From Bacillus cabrialesii (GTDB lineage: Bacteria > Bacillota > Bacilli > Bacillales > Bacillaceae): 64,000 nt of DNA. Of this stretch, positions 39,501 to 47,000 are shown piece after piece. The first letter of the stretch is position 1, and each line of letters starts with the position of its first letter. The notes beneath the pieces were generated by a model, which was not told the origin of the DNA, did no database searches, and saw only the letters and a list, made by a program, of their open reading frames with translations. A program made the translations under genes and the position numbers. The stretch is from assembly GCF_004124315.2 (NCBI RefSeq), contig NZ_CP096889.1, positions 1,843,001 through 1,907,000 of the forward strand. Reading direction: 5' to 3'.

Positions 39501-41054
39501 TGTGTACGAATCAAGGGGATTTCCTCAAGGGTGCTGGAAGAAGACACACAACCGCAGGATGAGCCGAAGTCACCAGATACCAAGGCATCTCTGGAAGAAT
39601 CGCTTCTTATGGCGCCGGTATGGGACCAAGTGCAATTGGAGAGAAGCGACATTCCGCCTATTGATGAGCGTGTTGTCATCCTCGGAGGAGATGACAACAG
39701 CAGAAAAGCTGTTCAAAGGCAGTTCCCGTTTGCCGAGGAGCTGTACATTGAGCCGGACGCATCGATTCATGAGATTGCCAGCCAGCTTGAAGCCCTCGGA
39801 TCATTTGACCATATTGTGTGGCTGTCTCCTTCTCGCGTGACAGAATGCGAAATTGGCGACGAAATGCTTGAAGCTCAAGATCAAGGCGTGATGCAAATGT
39901 TCAGACTCATTAAGGCAATCCTCTCTTTAGGCTATGGAGAGAAGAAGATGAGCTGGACGGTTGTGACGGTGAATACGCAATGTGTCGATCAGCATGATAT
40001 TGCCGATCCGGTCGACGCCACTGTACACGGCCTGATCGGGGCGATGGCAAAAGAATATCCAAATTGGCAGACAAAGCTGATAGATGTGGGGAAACAAGAG
40101 AACTTGCCGGTGTCTGAGATCTTTTCCTTGCCTGCTGATCAAGAAGGAAATACTTGGGCCCATCGAAATCAGCTCTGGCATAAACTGCGCTTGATTCCAG
40201 TACACAGTAATCAACCGGTGCACACGAAGTATAAACACGGAGGCGTTTATGTCGTCATAGGCGGCGCAGGCGGAATAGGCGAAGCTTGGAGCGAATATAT
40301 GATCAAAACCTATCAGGCGCAGATCGTTTGGATAGGCAGAAGAAAAATGGATGCAGCTATTCAAAGCAAGCTGGACAGACTTGCGCGTCTTGGGCCGACC
40401 CCGTTTTATATTCAAGCTGACGCGGCTAACCGAGAGGAATTAGAGCACGCTTATAAAACTATGAAAAAAATGCATCGGGAAATCAACGGCATGATTCATT
40501 CTGCGATTGTCTTGCAAGACCGAAGCCTGATGAATATGAGTGAGGAATGTTTCAGAAACGTTCTTTCGGCAAAAGTTGATGTAAGTGTGCGAATGGCCCA
40601 AGTTTTCCGGCATGAACCACTGGATTTTGTTTTGTTTTTCTCTTCTGTACAGTCGTTTGCGAGAGCTTCCGGACAAAGCAATTACGCTGCCGGCTGCAGT
40701 TTTAAGGATGCTTTTGCACAGCGGCTTTCTCAACTATGGCCTTGTACAGTGGCCGTGATGAATTGGAGTTATTGGGGAAGCGTCGGAGTTGTGTCCTCAC
40801 CGGATTATCAGAAGAGAATGGCTCAGGCGGGCATTGGCTCTATTGAAGCCCCTGAAGCGATGGAAGCATTGGAATTGCTGCTTGTGGGACCGCTGAAGCA
40901 GCTAGTGATGATGAAAATGGCGATTGAAACGAATGATGAAGCGGAACAGGCGGAAGAAACGATTGAAGTTTACCCGGAAACTCACAGCTCCGCCATTCAA
41001 AAGCTGCGAAGCTATCACCCGGGTGACAGCACAAAGATTCAACAACTGTTATAG
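24525..41054 (+). CDS. pksN: PksN, hybrid NRPS/trans-AT PKS of bacillaene
   Basis: A 5,509-residue protein. The ATG overlaps the end of pksM (ATGAATCATAA) and has GAAGGGAG upstream. Order: a helical docking segment (1-30), condensation domain (HHxxxDG at 161-167), adenylation domain (about 490-1000; YTSGSTG, YGPTEA, PSGKVNRKEL), PCP (Ser1045), then three PKS units: KS (Cys1288), DH (HxxxGxxxxP at H1756), KR, ACP (Ser2512); KS (Cys2773), DH, KR, ACP (Ser4012); KS (Cys4270), DH, KR. The chain stops after the KR, and the MT and ACP of that last module are on PksR. From published work on bacillaene, the amino acid added here is alanine; I did not derive the specificity code. The second and third KS are very similar along their whole length, suggesting module duplication or gene conversion. 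No internal AT or ER. Confidence 0.96.
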   Translation: MNHKELLDAFRSGELTISEVEKQLQGMRRQLNSSLSEGQKGLWMLQKMSPDMSAYHIPLCFRISKPLHAETFKKALLFVQKQYPVLTSVVQEENGIPFQTVQSSEALYVEEEDISAMESAEILPFLKEKAKKPFHLEAGPLWRTHLFHRSKEECIILITIHHIIFDGVSMLTLISALFEAYQQLLNGIEPVSQPLTADYNDFVEWETRMLNGREGEEHLAYWKEQLSGNLPVLDLPADRPRSSARKFKGQAYKSLLPHHLRNQIKAFARTHHVNESVVFLSIYKALLHHYTKQEDIIVGVPTMGRHEESFETLIGYFINMMAVRSKNIGTQAFTAFIRELQLTMADGLDHAAYPFPALVRELKVDRSASDSPVFQTAFLYQNFFQTTGLQKVLEPFQTLGIEYIEDIRQEGEFELALEIYEQENETVLHLLYNPDLYELSSIENMMENYIKLAQHIIDDPSLSLETYSLKLHQEQNSLLKQWNATETSMPNDKCIHEIFEEKAKQTPDAVAVIFEDRSLTYKEVDEKSTSVAIYLQHQGIGPEHPVGICAERSFDMIIGILGILKAGGAYVPLDPSFPQERLEYMLKDSQASIVLTQSPVHHRISELTGSRVKAINIDLACRNGYTDQQSSDLKREVKPEHLAYIIYTSGSTGQPKGVMVEHRSIMNTLNFLESHYPVTAEDAYLLKTNYVFDVSLSELFGWFIGNGRLVILPPNGEKSPQLCMDYIERYQVTHINFVPAMLNVFLETAKDNEQLTDHGPLKYMMVAGEAFPKELVKKAVSLFKNCRVENIYGPTEASIYAAYFGCGKGDIASHHTPIGRPVSNVKIYIVDQYLKPVPIGKPGELCIAGAGLARGYYNKPGLTAEKFIDNPFEPGTKLYKSGDSARWLPDGNIEYLGRIDSQVKIRGFRVELGAIETKLSEYPGILDQAVVVKQLDGHRQLAAYYTEESGHSPAAPKDLRRYLKSSLPEYMIPSHFIRLDELPLSPSGKVNRKELENREIVLNRKKPNHSQLTEIEDRVLRIWEETLKVSGFGPEDGFFDAGGDSLLAVAVAERIKKELDCEFSVTELFEYSTIRAVSQYILEMKNSDEVMTQGEDNHDLKKDGTYKRQSIPPYFDDSIAIVGISCQFPGAKNHHDFWNHIKEGKESIQFFSEEELRENGVPEELIQHPDYVPVQSAIEGKDLFDPGFFQISPKDAEYMDPQLRLLLLHSWKAIEDAGYVAKEIPGTSVYMSASSNSYRSLLPKEATEGHESPDGYVSWVLAQSGTIPTMISHKLGLKGPSYFVHSNCSSSLVGLYQAYKSLTSGESQYALVGGATLHAQSAIGYVHQNGLNFSSDGHVKAFDASADGMAGGEGVAVILLKKAVDAVKDGDHIYAIMRGIGINNDGADKAGFYAPSVKGQTEVIQQVLDTADIHPETVSYIEAHGTGTKLGDPIEMSALNKVYKQYTDKTQFCGIGSVKTNIGHLDTAAGLAGCIKVAMSLYHNELAPTINCTEPNPNINFESSPFYVVRERKPLEKRKDVHRAALSSFGLGGTNAHAIFEQYEDLSDPVDENEGHQPYIIPVSAKNKERLQAYVKELQAYISQNEQAHISLRDIAYTFQVGREAMDSRVIFMANDLKEWKQQLEAFVNGTPMAESCIQGEKTRMTSAEQLHGNAEAEELAASQISKRELKKLAEMWAKGFHVKWRRLYQNTKPRRISLPTYPFAEERYWPENSASEMTTIEPSRLHPLVHDNTSVLSEQRFSSIFTGQEYFIAEHIIKGMAILPAAVTLEMARAAIEQGIGGLEDHETGIRLKNVVWVRPVVAGDEPVQVNIGLYDEDGGHILYRMYGEPESDDEEPVLYNQGIAELIQVKQEKALELAEIKKRCDQSTMDADLFYEGMIGADYGPGYKSVEAVYKGDGQLLAKLSLPESVLHTSADYVLHPSVMDGALQAAEYLQNVVRAELSDSEDFKAALPFALEELEVFRPCVTDMWVYVQFNSKNKPGDLIQKVDIDLCDEHGTIYVRLKGFSTRVMETDTQSEPSKINAGTLLLQPVWQEQKAAEGAAVKTYAEHHVFLCEYDHETGKQIEAALEDVHVYRLEARPSSVEGRFHSYTEQVFKKVQEILRTKPKGDILVQIVTSSEGEQQLFSGLTGLLKTAGQENAKLIGQMIEVSSEESGESIAGKLIENQMSTDSYIKYHNGTRYSADWRDIKPANGDNNKPWKDDGVYLITGGAGGLGLIFANEIAEQTKNATVILTGRSPLSESKSKTLKELQGKGTEVTYQQTDVSDKIEVYQLIGGIQKTYGRLDGILHSAGIIKDSYMINKSAEDLHEVLAPKVKGLVYLDEASKDLPLDFFILFSSLSGSLGSIGQSDYAAANVFMDMYAGYRNRLADLRQRHGKTLSVNWPLWSDGGMKVDQETEKRLVQLAGIVPMRAKKGIQALYQAFHSETNQVMVLEGDVQKIKQNMLEKRASALLEKKETEGMTEQIKSIDTDSLLDKVKAMLKREVAKLLKVKLETIDDHAEMTVYGFDSISMTEFTNHINRAYKLELTPTVFFDHPTIHAFGKHLSEEYQAVFAKTFAVRAVSAQVPAAKQEQALPVKAKRRRKQQVALPNAAQNDAGPDPIAIVGISGIFPMAKDVEAYWNILKEGKDCMTEIPKDRWDWREYEGDPSKEANKTNVKWGGFIDGIADFDPLFFGISPREAEQMEPQQRLLLTYAWKAIEDAGYSAKRLSGTKTGVFIGTGNTGYSSLLSKANSAIEGSAAANTSPSVGPNRVSYFLNLHGPSEPIDTACSSSLVAIHHAISSIEEGTCDMALAGGVNTIILPEVYISFDKAGALSKEGKCKTFSNQADGFAHGEGAGILFLKKLKAAEEAGDHIYGVIKGSAINHGGRAASLTTPNPKAQADVIQAAYEKAGIDPKTVTYIEAHGTGTELGDPVEINGLKSAFQALGVNEGDSSDYPYCGLGSVKTNIGHLSLAAGAAGIIKILMQLKHKTLVKSLHCETVNPYIQLKNSPFYIVRETEEWKSLKNERGEELPRRAGVSSFGIGGVNAHVVIEEYIPEAADENIPSITPEHPGIFVLSAKNEARLKEHAQQLADALDKEAYRDANLTRIAYTLQAGRDAMEERLGIISGSVEDLRQKLKDFAAGKNDVEDVFRGRIDKGTLQMLTEDEEIQEAVEKWMERGKYAKLLELWVKGLDVDWTKLYGENVPKRISLPTYPFAKDRYWFSDLIEKSGSPEVNKETSRRGAAVLHPLMHQNTSNLSEQRFSSIYTGEEFFLADHVVKGQRILPGVAHLELARAAVEQAAEVQGVPCTIKLKNAVWVRPIVVEDQPKQVHIRLLPEENGEITYEIYGNSEAAGEQSIVYSQGSAALSPAEHLPAVDLQSLREQCQESHFTVNEVYETYQMIGFEYGPAYRGMEKIYTAEHFVLARLSLHPSALNTLSQYNMHPGLMDSALQASSILTGAGDNQVTLPFAVQELEVFGACSSEMWVYARYSKGSKATDKVQKRDIDILDVNGNVCVRMKGLSFRAAEGGSGAAEPERTLETLMFEEQWVPKACEKERPEPHYERHIVMLCDMNGLSKDSVESRMMGAECIVLESSREGLAERFQDYAEQALETVQGLFKSKPQGNVLIQLVTTAQRKQYSFSSLSALLKTATLENKKLTGQTIEIDSHENIESVIEKLKENKRHAGDQHIKYEKGKRYINDLREMQMDDREINLPWRDKGVYLITGGAGGLGFIFAKEIARQAAQPVLILTGRSALNADQQAKLNELQRLGARAEYRRVDVTQAEAASELITSITSDYDELNGVIHSAGLIKDNYLMNKTNEELTEVLAPKVKGLVNVDEATEHLALDFFILFSSISSVAGSAGQADYAMANAFMDSYAAYRNALVTAMYRHGQTLSINWPLWKEGGMRANKEIENMTLKNTGVTPMRTETGIQALYKGLASGKDQVIVMEGIRDMMREKLTQKPSAVDVPTKTAQVPVTSETSMDQDSLFDHIQEVLKQAISQLLKIKPEEIDPDMEFNQYGFDSITLTEFANTLNEQYKLDLTPTIFFEHATVYAFAAYLSEEYPHTFTGQSAAKSEMPIQPVEQNMNLTFLAENRFAKPSVTPVQKAADHGSEPIAIVGMSGVFPKAKDIEEYWKNLKTGADCITEVPKDRWDWQEYYGDPLKEANKTNVKWGGFIDEVADFDPLFFGISPLEAEQMEPQQRLLMTYAWKAIEEAGYSARSLSGTKTGIFIGTGNTGYSSLLSNVDIEGSAAANMSPSAGPNRVSYFLNIHGPSEPIDTACSSSLVAIHHAVCAIENGNCEMAIAGGVNTVVTPQGHIAYDKAGALSKEGRCKTFSDRADGFAVSEGAGILFLKKLTAAERDGDHIYGVVKGSAVNHGGRANSLTTPNPKAQADVVKTAYEKAGVDPRTVTYIEAHGTGTELGDPVEINGLKAAFKELYEKTGDPAVHGSHCGLGSAKTNIGHLSLAAGVAGVIKVLLQLKHKTLVKSLYSETINPYIRLEGSPFYIVQESREWQTLRDEAGRELPRRAGVSSFGIGGVNAHVVIEEYIPKETAHSAQAPAVTAQHPGIFILSAKDEDRLKDQALQLADFISKQPVTAHDLTNIAYTLQEGRDAMEERAGIIAVSAEDLLEKLNLFIAGHASAKYVSGRADKGIVQTLRSDDEIQKTLKSSWEPGIYERLLELWIKGMEIDWSKLYGGKQPKRISLPTYPFAKERYWITDMKEEADTHHAANIVETALHPLVQSNTSDLSEQRFSSTFTGAEFFFNDHKVKGAPVMPGVAYLEMVQAAVTRAVRGIQDQQSVIRIKNVVWVQPIVADGQPVQVDISLEPQQDGEIAFSIYTEDAHNGRKIHCQGSAAISGAGDIPVQNISMLQDQCRLSTLSHDQCYELFKAIGIDYGSGFQGIDRLYIGRDQALAELSLPPGVSHTLNEFVLHPSMADSALQASIGLKLNSGDEQLSLPFALQELEIFSSCTDKMWVSVTSRPNEEKIQRLDIDLCDEQGQVCVRIKGISSRVLEEDTQPQDEPKSPDTKASLEESLLMAPVWDQVQLERSDIPPIDERVVILGGDDNSRKAVQRQFPFAEELYIEPDASIHEIASQLEALGSFDHIVWLSPSRVTECEIGDEMLEAQDQGVMQMFRLIKAILSLGYGEKKMSWTVVTVNTQCVDQHDIADPVDATVHGLIGAMAKEYPNWQTKLIDVGKQENLPVSEIFSLPADQEGNTWAHRNQLWHKLRLIPVHSNQPVHTKYKHGGVYVVIGGAGGIGEAWSEYMIKTYQAQIVWIGRRKMDAAIQSKLDRLARLGPTPFYIQADAANREELEHAYKTMKKMHREINGMIHSAIVLQDRSLMNMSEECFRNVLSAKVDVSVRMAQVFRHEPLDFVLFFSSVQSFARASGQSNYAAGCSFKDAFAQRLSQLWPCTVAVMNWSYWGSVGVVSSPDYQKRMAQAGIGSIEAPEAMEALELLLVGPLKQLVMMKMAIETNDEAEQAEETIEVYPETHSSAIQKLRSYHPGDSTKIQQLL

Positions 41055-41068
41055 GAGGGAAAGCGCCA

Positions 41069-44000
41069 ATGCTGAACACAGAAGACATTCTCTGTAAAAT
41101 GCTTTTCGCACAATTGCAGTCCATAGGGTTTTTCACAGAAAGCAAATCCCAGCCGGTATTGGAGAATTTCTATGGCAGATGGTTAGAAGAAAGCCAATCA
41201 ATTTTAGAACGGCATCAATTTCTCAAGCGAACGGAGAACGGACATGTTCCAACGCGCTCAGCAGGTACTATGGATGAGCTGTGGAAGGAATGGAATGAAC
41301 AAAAATCAGACCTGCTTCAAGATCATAATATGAAAGCTATGGTGACATTGGTGGAGACAGCGCTGAAAGCCTTGCCGGATATTCTGACCGGCAAGGCGTC
41401 AGCCACCGATATCCTGTTTCCGAATTCATCTATGGATTTAGTAGAAGGGGTCTATAAAAACAACCAGGTCGCAGACTACTTTAATGATGTGCTGGCGGAC
41501 ACGTTAACGGCCTATCTGGAAGAACGTCTGAAGCAAGACCCTGAGGCGAAGATACGAATATTAGAAATCGGAGCCGGAACCGGCGGTACAAGCGCGGCTG
41601 TTTTTCAAAAATTGAAAGCCTGGCAGACGCATATAAAAGAATATTGCTATACAGATCTGTCTAAAGCATTTTTAATCCATGCAGAAAATAAGTACGGCCC
41701 GGACAATCCGTATTTGACATATAAACGATTTAATGTGGAGGAGCCGGCGTCTGAGCAGCATATTGAGGCTGGAGGCTATGACGCGGTCATCGCGGCGAAT
41801 GTGCTTCATGCCACGAAAAATATCCGGCAGACACTGAGACATGCAAAAGCAGTTTTGAAAAAGAACGGGCTGCTTCTCTTAAATGAAATAAGTAATCATA
41901 ATATATACTCGCATTTGACGTTTGGCCTTTTGGAAGGCTGGTGGCTGTATGAGGACCCTGATCTCCGCATACCGGGCTGCCCGGGCCTGTATCCGGATAC
42001 TTGGAAAACGGTGCTTGAGAGTGAAGGATTTCGCTATGTTTCCTTTATGGCTGAACAGTCACACCAGCTCGGCCAGCAGATTATTGCGGCTGAAAGTAAC
42101 GGAGTCGTCCGTCAAAAGAAGAAAAATGAGATGGAAGAAGATGCAGGTCCTTTACAAATGAATGCTGTAAAAGCTCAATCTCAGGAAAGCGATTCTCTCA
42201 TTGGAAAAACAGCACAATTTGTGAAACATACCCTGGCAAAATCAATCAAACTATCACCAGAGCGTATTCACGAAGATACGACATTCGAAAAGTATGGAAT
42301 CGATTCGATTTTGCAAGTCAATTTCATTCGTGAATTAGAAAAAGTGACGGGGGATCTACCAAAAACCATTCTATTTGAACATAACAACACAAAAGAACTC
42401 GTCGATTATTTAATAGAAGAGCACGAAAGCAAGCTCCGGACAGCTCTGTTAAAAGAAACACCGCAGCCTTCCAAATACGAAGCTCCTATTCAAACGGAGC
42501 ATGCTGCTCGTAAGCCATTTTCTATTGCCACACGCCGCTTTGCCGGAGAACAGCGGATCAACGAAACTCAGCAAGCATCAATGAGCGAGTTGCAAAAGGA
42601 AAAGACAAGCAATTCCCAAGTGGCGCAGACGAATGATCCTGGTACAGAAGATATTGCCATTATCGGGATCAGCGGACGCTATCCGATGTCTGATAGTTTA
42701 GAAGAGCTTTGGGCGCATTTAATCGCTGGAGACAATTGTATTACAGAGGCGCCGGAATCCAGATGGCGCACATCTTTATTGAAAACATTATCAAAAGACT
42801 CAAAACTGCCGGCGGATAAGAAGCGTTATGGCGGATTTTTGCAAGACATAGAATCATTTGACCATCATCTTTTTGAGGTGGAGAAAAACCGGGTGATGGA
42901 AATGACGCCGGAACTCCGGTTGTATTTAGAAACCGTCTGGGAAACATTTGAGGACGGCGGCTATACCCGAACCCGGCTGGATGAACTGCGGGATAGCGAT
43001 ACCGGAGTGGGTGTCTTTATTGGGAATATGTATAATCAGTATTTTTGGAATATCCCATCATTAGAGCAGGCGGTCCTCAGCTCAAATGGAGGAGACTGGC
43101 ATATCGCGAACCGCGTTTCCCATTTTTTTAACCTGACCGGACCGAGTATCGCTGTCAGCTCAGCATGCTCCAGTTCATTAAACGCCATTCATCTTGCCTG
43201 TGAAAGCCTGAAATTGAAAAGCTGCTCTATGGCGATTGCCGGAGGGGTCAATTTAACACTCGATCTTTCGAAGTATGATTCTTTGGAGCGAGCCAATCTT
43301 TTGGAAAGCGGAAATCAAAGCAAAAGCTTTGGCGCAGGAACAGGCCTAGTTCCCGGGGAAGGCGTCGGAGCTGTCCTGTTAAAACCGCTATCGAAGGCAA
43401 TTGAGGACCAGGATCATATTTACGCTGTCATCAAAAGCAGTTTTGCCAATCATAGCGGAGGAAGACAGATGTACACAGCTCCAGATCCGAAGCAGCAGGC
43501 AAAATTAATTGCCAAGTCGATTCAGCAATCGGGCATTGATCCTGAGACGATCGGCTATATTGAATCGGCGGCAAATGGTTCAGCGCTGGGCGATCCCATT
43601 GAAGTGATTGCGCTGACAAACGCGTTTCAACAATATACAACTAAGAAACAGTTTTGTGCGATCGGCTCTGTCAAATCCAATTTGGGGCATTTGGAGGCGG
43701 CTTCCGGCATTTCTCAGCTGACAAAAGTGCTGCTGCAGATGAAAAAGGGAACGCTGGTGCCGACAATCAACGCAACACCTGTCAATCCAAATATTAAGCT
43801 GGAAAACACGGCTTTTTATCTTCAGGAACAAACGGAGCCATGGCATCGCTTGAATGATCCTGAAAACGGAAAACAATTGCCGCGAAGAAGCATGATCAAT
43901 TCCTTCGGAGCGGGGGGATCCTATGCCAATCTCATTATAGAAGAGTATATGGAGCCGGCTCCCGAGAGACAGACCTCTTCCCGTCAGCAGGAATTGACAG

Positions 44001-47000
44001 CCGTTTTTTCAGCAAAAACAAAATGGAGCCTGCTCAGCTACCTTGAAAGCATGCAATTGTTTTTAGAGAAGGAAGCGGCTCTGGATATTGAACCAATCGT
44101 ACAGGCTTTACACAGAATAAACCATGATTTAGAGCATAGGGCTGCATTTACAGTAACATCGACTCGGGAACTGATCGAAAAAATAAAGGTGCTCCGAACA
44201 TCAGAAGAAAGCTCGCTCCAGCAAGGCATCTATACATCATTCGATTTACAGCCATTCTCGGGATCAGCTCATGATGAAAGAGAAATAAACGCAGCAGCCC
44301 AATGGGCGGCGGGAGCATCCATTGCTTTTAAAGAAGCGGCACAAGGGAACCGATCCGGCTGGGTGCGTTTGCCTCACTATGCATTTGATCACCATACGTC
44401 GTTTCATTTCGACGTTCCTCTGGAACATGGGAAATCATCGGCTGTTGAAAGCAAGAAAGATCAGGTCATACAAGATCAATTCACATATGATGAGCCTTAC
44501 GTTCAAGGCCACGTTTTCAACAATGAACGGGTGCTTGTCGGTGCAACATACAGCAGCATGGCCATTGAAGCATTTCTTAACATGTTCCCTGAGGAAAACA
44601 GCGGCCGTATCAGCAAATTAAGCTATATCAATCCAATTGTGATCAAACAAGGCGAGACCATTGAACTGCAGGCAAAGCCGCTCCAAAAAGATCATGCCAT
44701 AGAATTACAAATCATGTACCGCGAGCTGGCGTCTGATACATGGAAGCCTGCCGCAATCGGGCAATGTCAAAAAAGTTTATTTGAAACGAAAAAAGTCAAT
44801 ATCGAGAGCTTAAAGCAATCATTAACCGAGCTCCATCACATCAACCAGATGTATCAAGCTGGAAACGGCCCTGAGTGGGGAGAGCTATTTAAGACGATTA
44901 CTCATCTTTATAGAGACAATAAGTCGATATTGGCAAAAATTCGCCTCCCTCAAAGCGGTCTGGCAAACGGGCATCAATACGCTGTAAGCCCATTGATAAC
45001 AAACAGCGCCTACTTGGCCATTCTCAGTTTTCTAGAGCAATTTGACATTGAGGGCAGTTTTCTGCCATTTGGTATCAATGATATCGAATTTACAAAACAT
45101 GCGATACAAGAGGATGGCTGGCTTTTGATTACATTGGTTAAAAATACAGGTGATATGCTGCTGTTCGATGTAGATGTGATCAACGAATCGTCAGAAACGG
45201 TGCTGCGCTATTCAGGCTACTCGTTAAAGCAACTGCGTGTTTCAAATCAAAGAGGAAATAAAAATCAGGCCATCAACGTCAGCAATCTAAAAGACAGAAT
45301 CAGAAGCTATGTAACCAATAAACTGGCAGTCAACATGGCTGACCCGTCAAAATTGTCTCTTCAAAAAGCGCATATTATGGATTTGGGGATCGATTCTTCT
45401 CAATTGGTGGCACTGACGAGGGAGATGGAATCCGAGACAAAAATCGAATTAAATCCGACGTTGTTTTTTGAATATCCGTCTGTTCAAGAGCTGACCGATT
45501 TTTTTGCGGACAAACATGAAACATCATTTGTGCGGCTGTTTGGTGAAGCCGAGCAGCAGGAGGATCGCCCAGCTCAAATCGAAAGCAAAATGAAAGAGGT
45601 TCCTTCTTATGAGATGAAGACGGATCAAACAATCGACCATGCGGCCGACGGCATAGCCATTATCGGCATGTCGGGACAGTTTCCGAAAGCAAACAGCGTG
45701 ACAGAATTTTGGGATAACATCATTCAGGGGAAGAACTGTATCTCTGAAGTGCCGAAAGAACGCTGGGACTGGCGCAAATTTTCTTCAGCTGATCAAGAGG
45801 GGCCATCTAGCCTTCAATGGGGCGGATTTATAGAAGGGATCGGTGAGTTTGATCCGCTGTTTTTTGGCATATCACCAAAAGAAGCGGAACAAATGGATCC
45901 GCAGGAGTTTCTGCTCTTGATACATGCATGGAAGGCGACGGAAGACGCAGGCTTAACGGGACAAGCTTTATCCAGCCGTCCGACAGGAGTGTTCGTCGCA
46001 GCCGGCAATACGGATTCAGCTGTGATTCCTTCCTTAATTCCAAACCGCATTTCCTATGCACTGGATGTAAAAGGGCCAAGCGAATATTATGAAGCTGCCT
46101 GTTCCTCAGCTCTTGTGGCTTTGCACAGAGCTATACAATCCATCCAACACGGCGAGTGTGAACAAGCCATTGTTGGGGCCGTAAATTTGCTGCTATCACC
46201 TAAAGGCTTTATTGGCTTTGACTCAATGGGATATTTGAGTGCAGAAGGACAGGCCAAATCTTTTCAAGATGGGGCGAATGGCTTTGTCAGAAGTGAAGGA
46301 GCAGGGGTTCTCATTATTAAGCCATTGCAAAAAGCCATTGAAGATTCCGATCATATTTATTCGGTCATTAAAGGTACAGGCGTATCGCATGGCGGCAGGG
46401 GAATGTCACTTCACGCGCCGAATCCGGCGGGCATGAAGGATGCAATGCTAAAGGCTTATCAGGGAGCGCAAATCGATCCCAAAACGGTGACCTATGTAGA
46501 AGCGCATGGGATTGCTTCTCCGTTGGCTGACGCGATTGAAATGGGTGCGTTAACGTCAGGCTTAAGTCAGACTGAATTGGAACTTTCACAGGAAGTGCGT
46601 GAGGAAGCGCCATGTTATATCAGCAGCTTAAAGCCGAGCATCGGACACGGTGAACTGGTCTCTGGAATGGCCGCTCTCATGAAGGTCAGCATGGCGATGA
46701 AGCATCAAACCATACCAGGCATAGCCGGATTTTCTTCATTGAATGAGCAGGTGTCAATAAAGGGCACCCGTTTCCGAATGACTGCGGAGAACCAGCGGTG
46801 GGAGGATGTAAAGGACGGCGCAGGCAGAATTATCCCGCGCAGAGCGAGTATCAACAGCTATAGCTTTGGAGGCGTAAATGCGCACGTCGTTTTAGAAGAA
46901 TATAGTCCTTCACCAAACGCGCCAGTTCATATGAATGAGAATGAAGCTCACATTGTCGTTTTTTCTGCAAAGAACCAGGACAGGCTAAAAGCAGTTGTTC

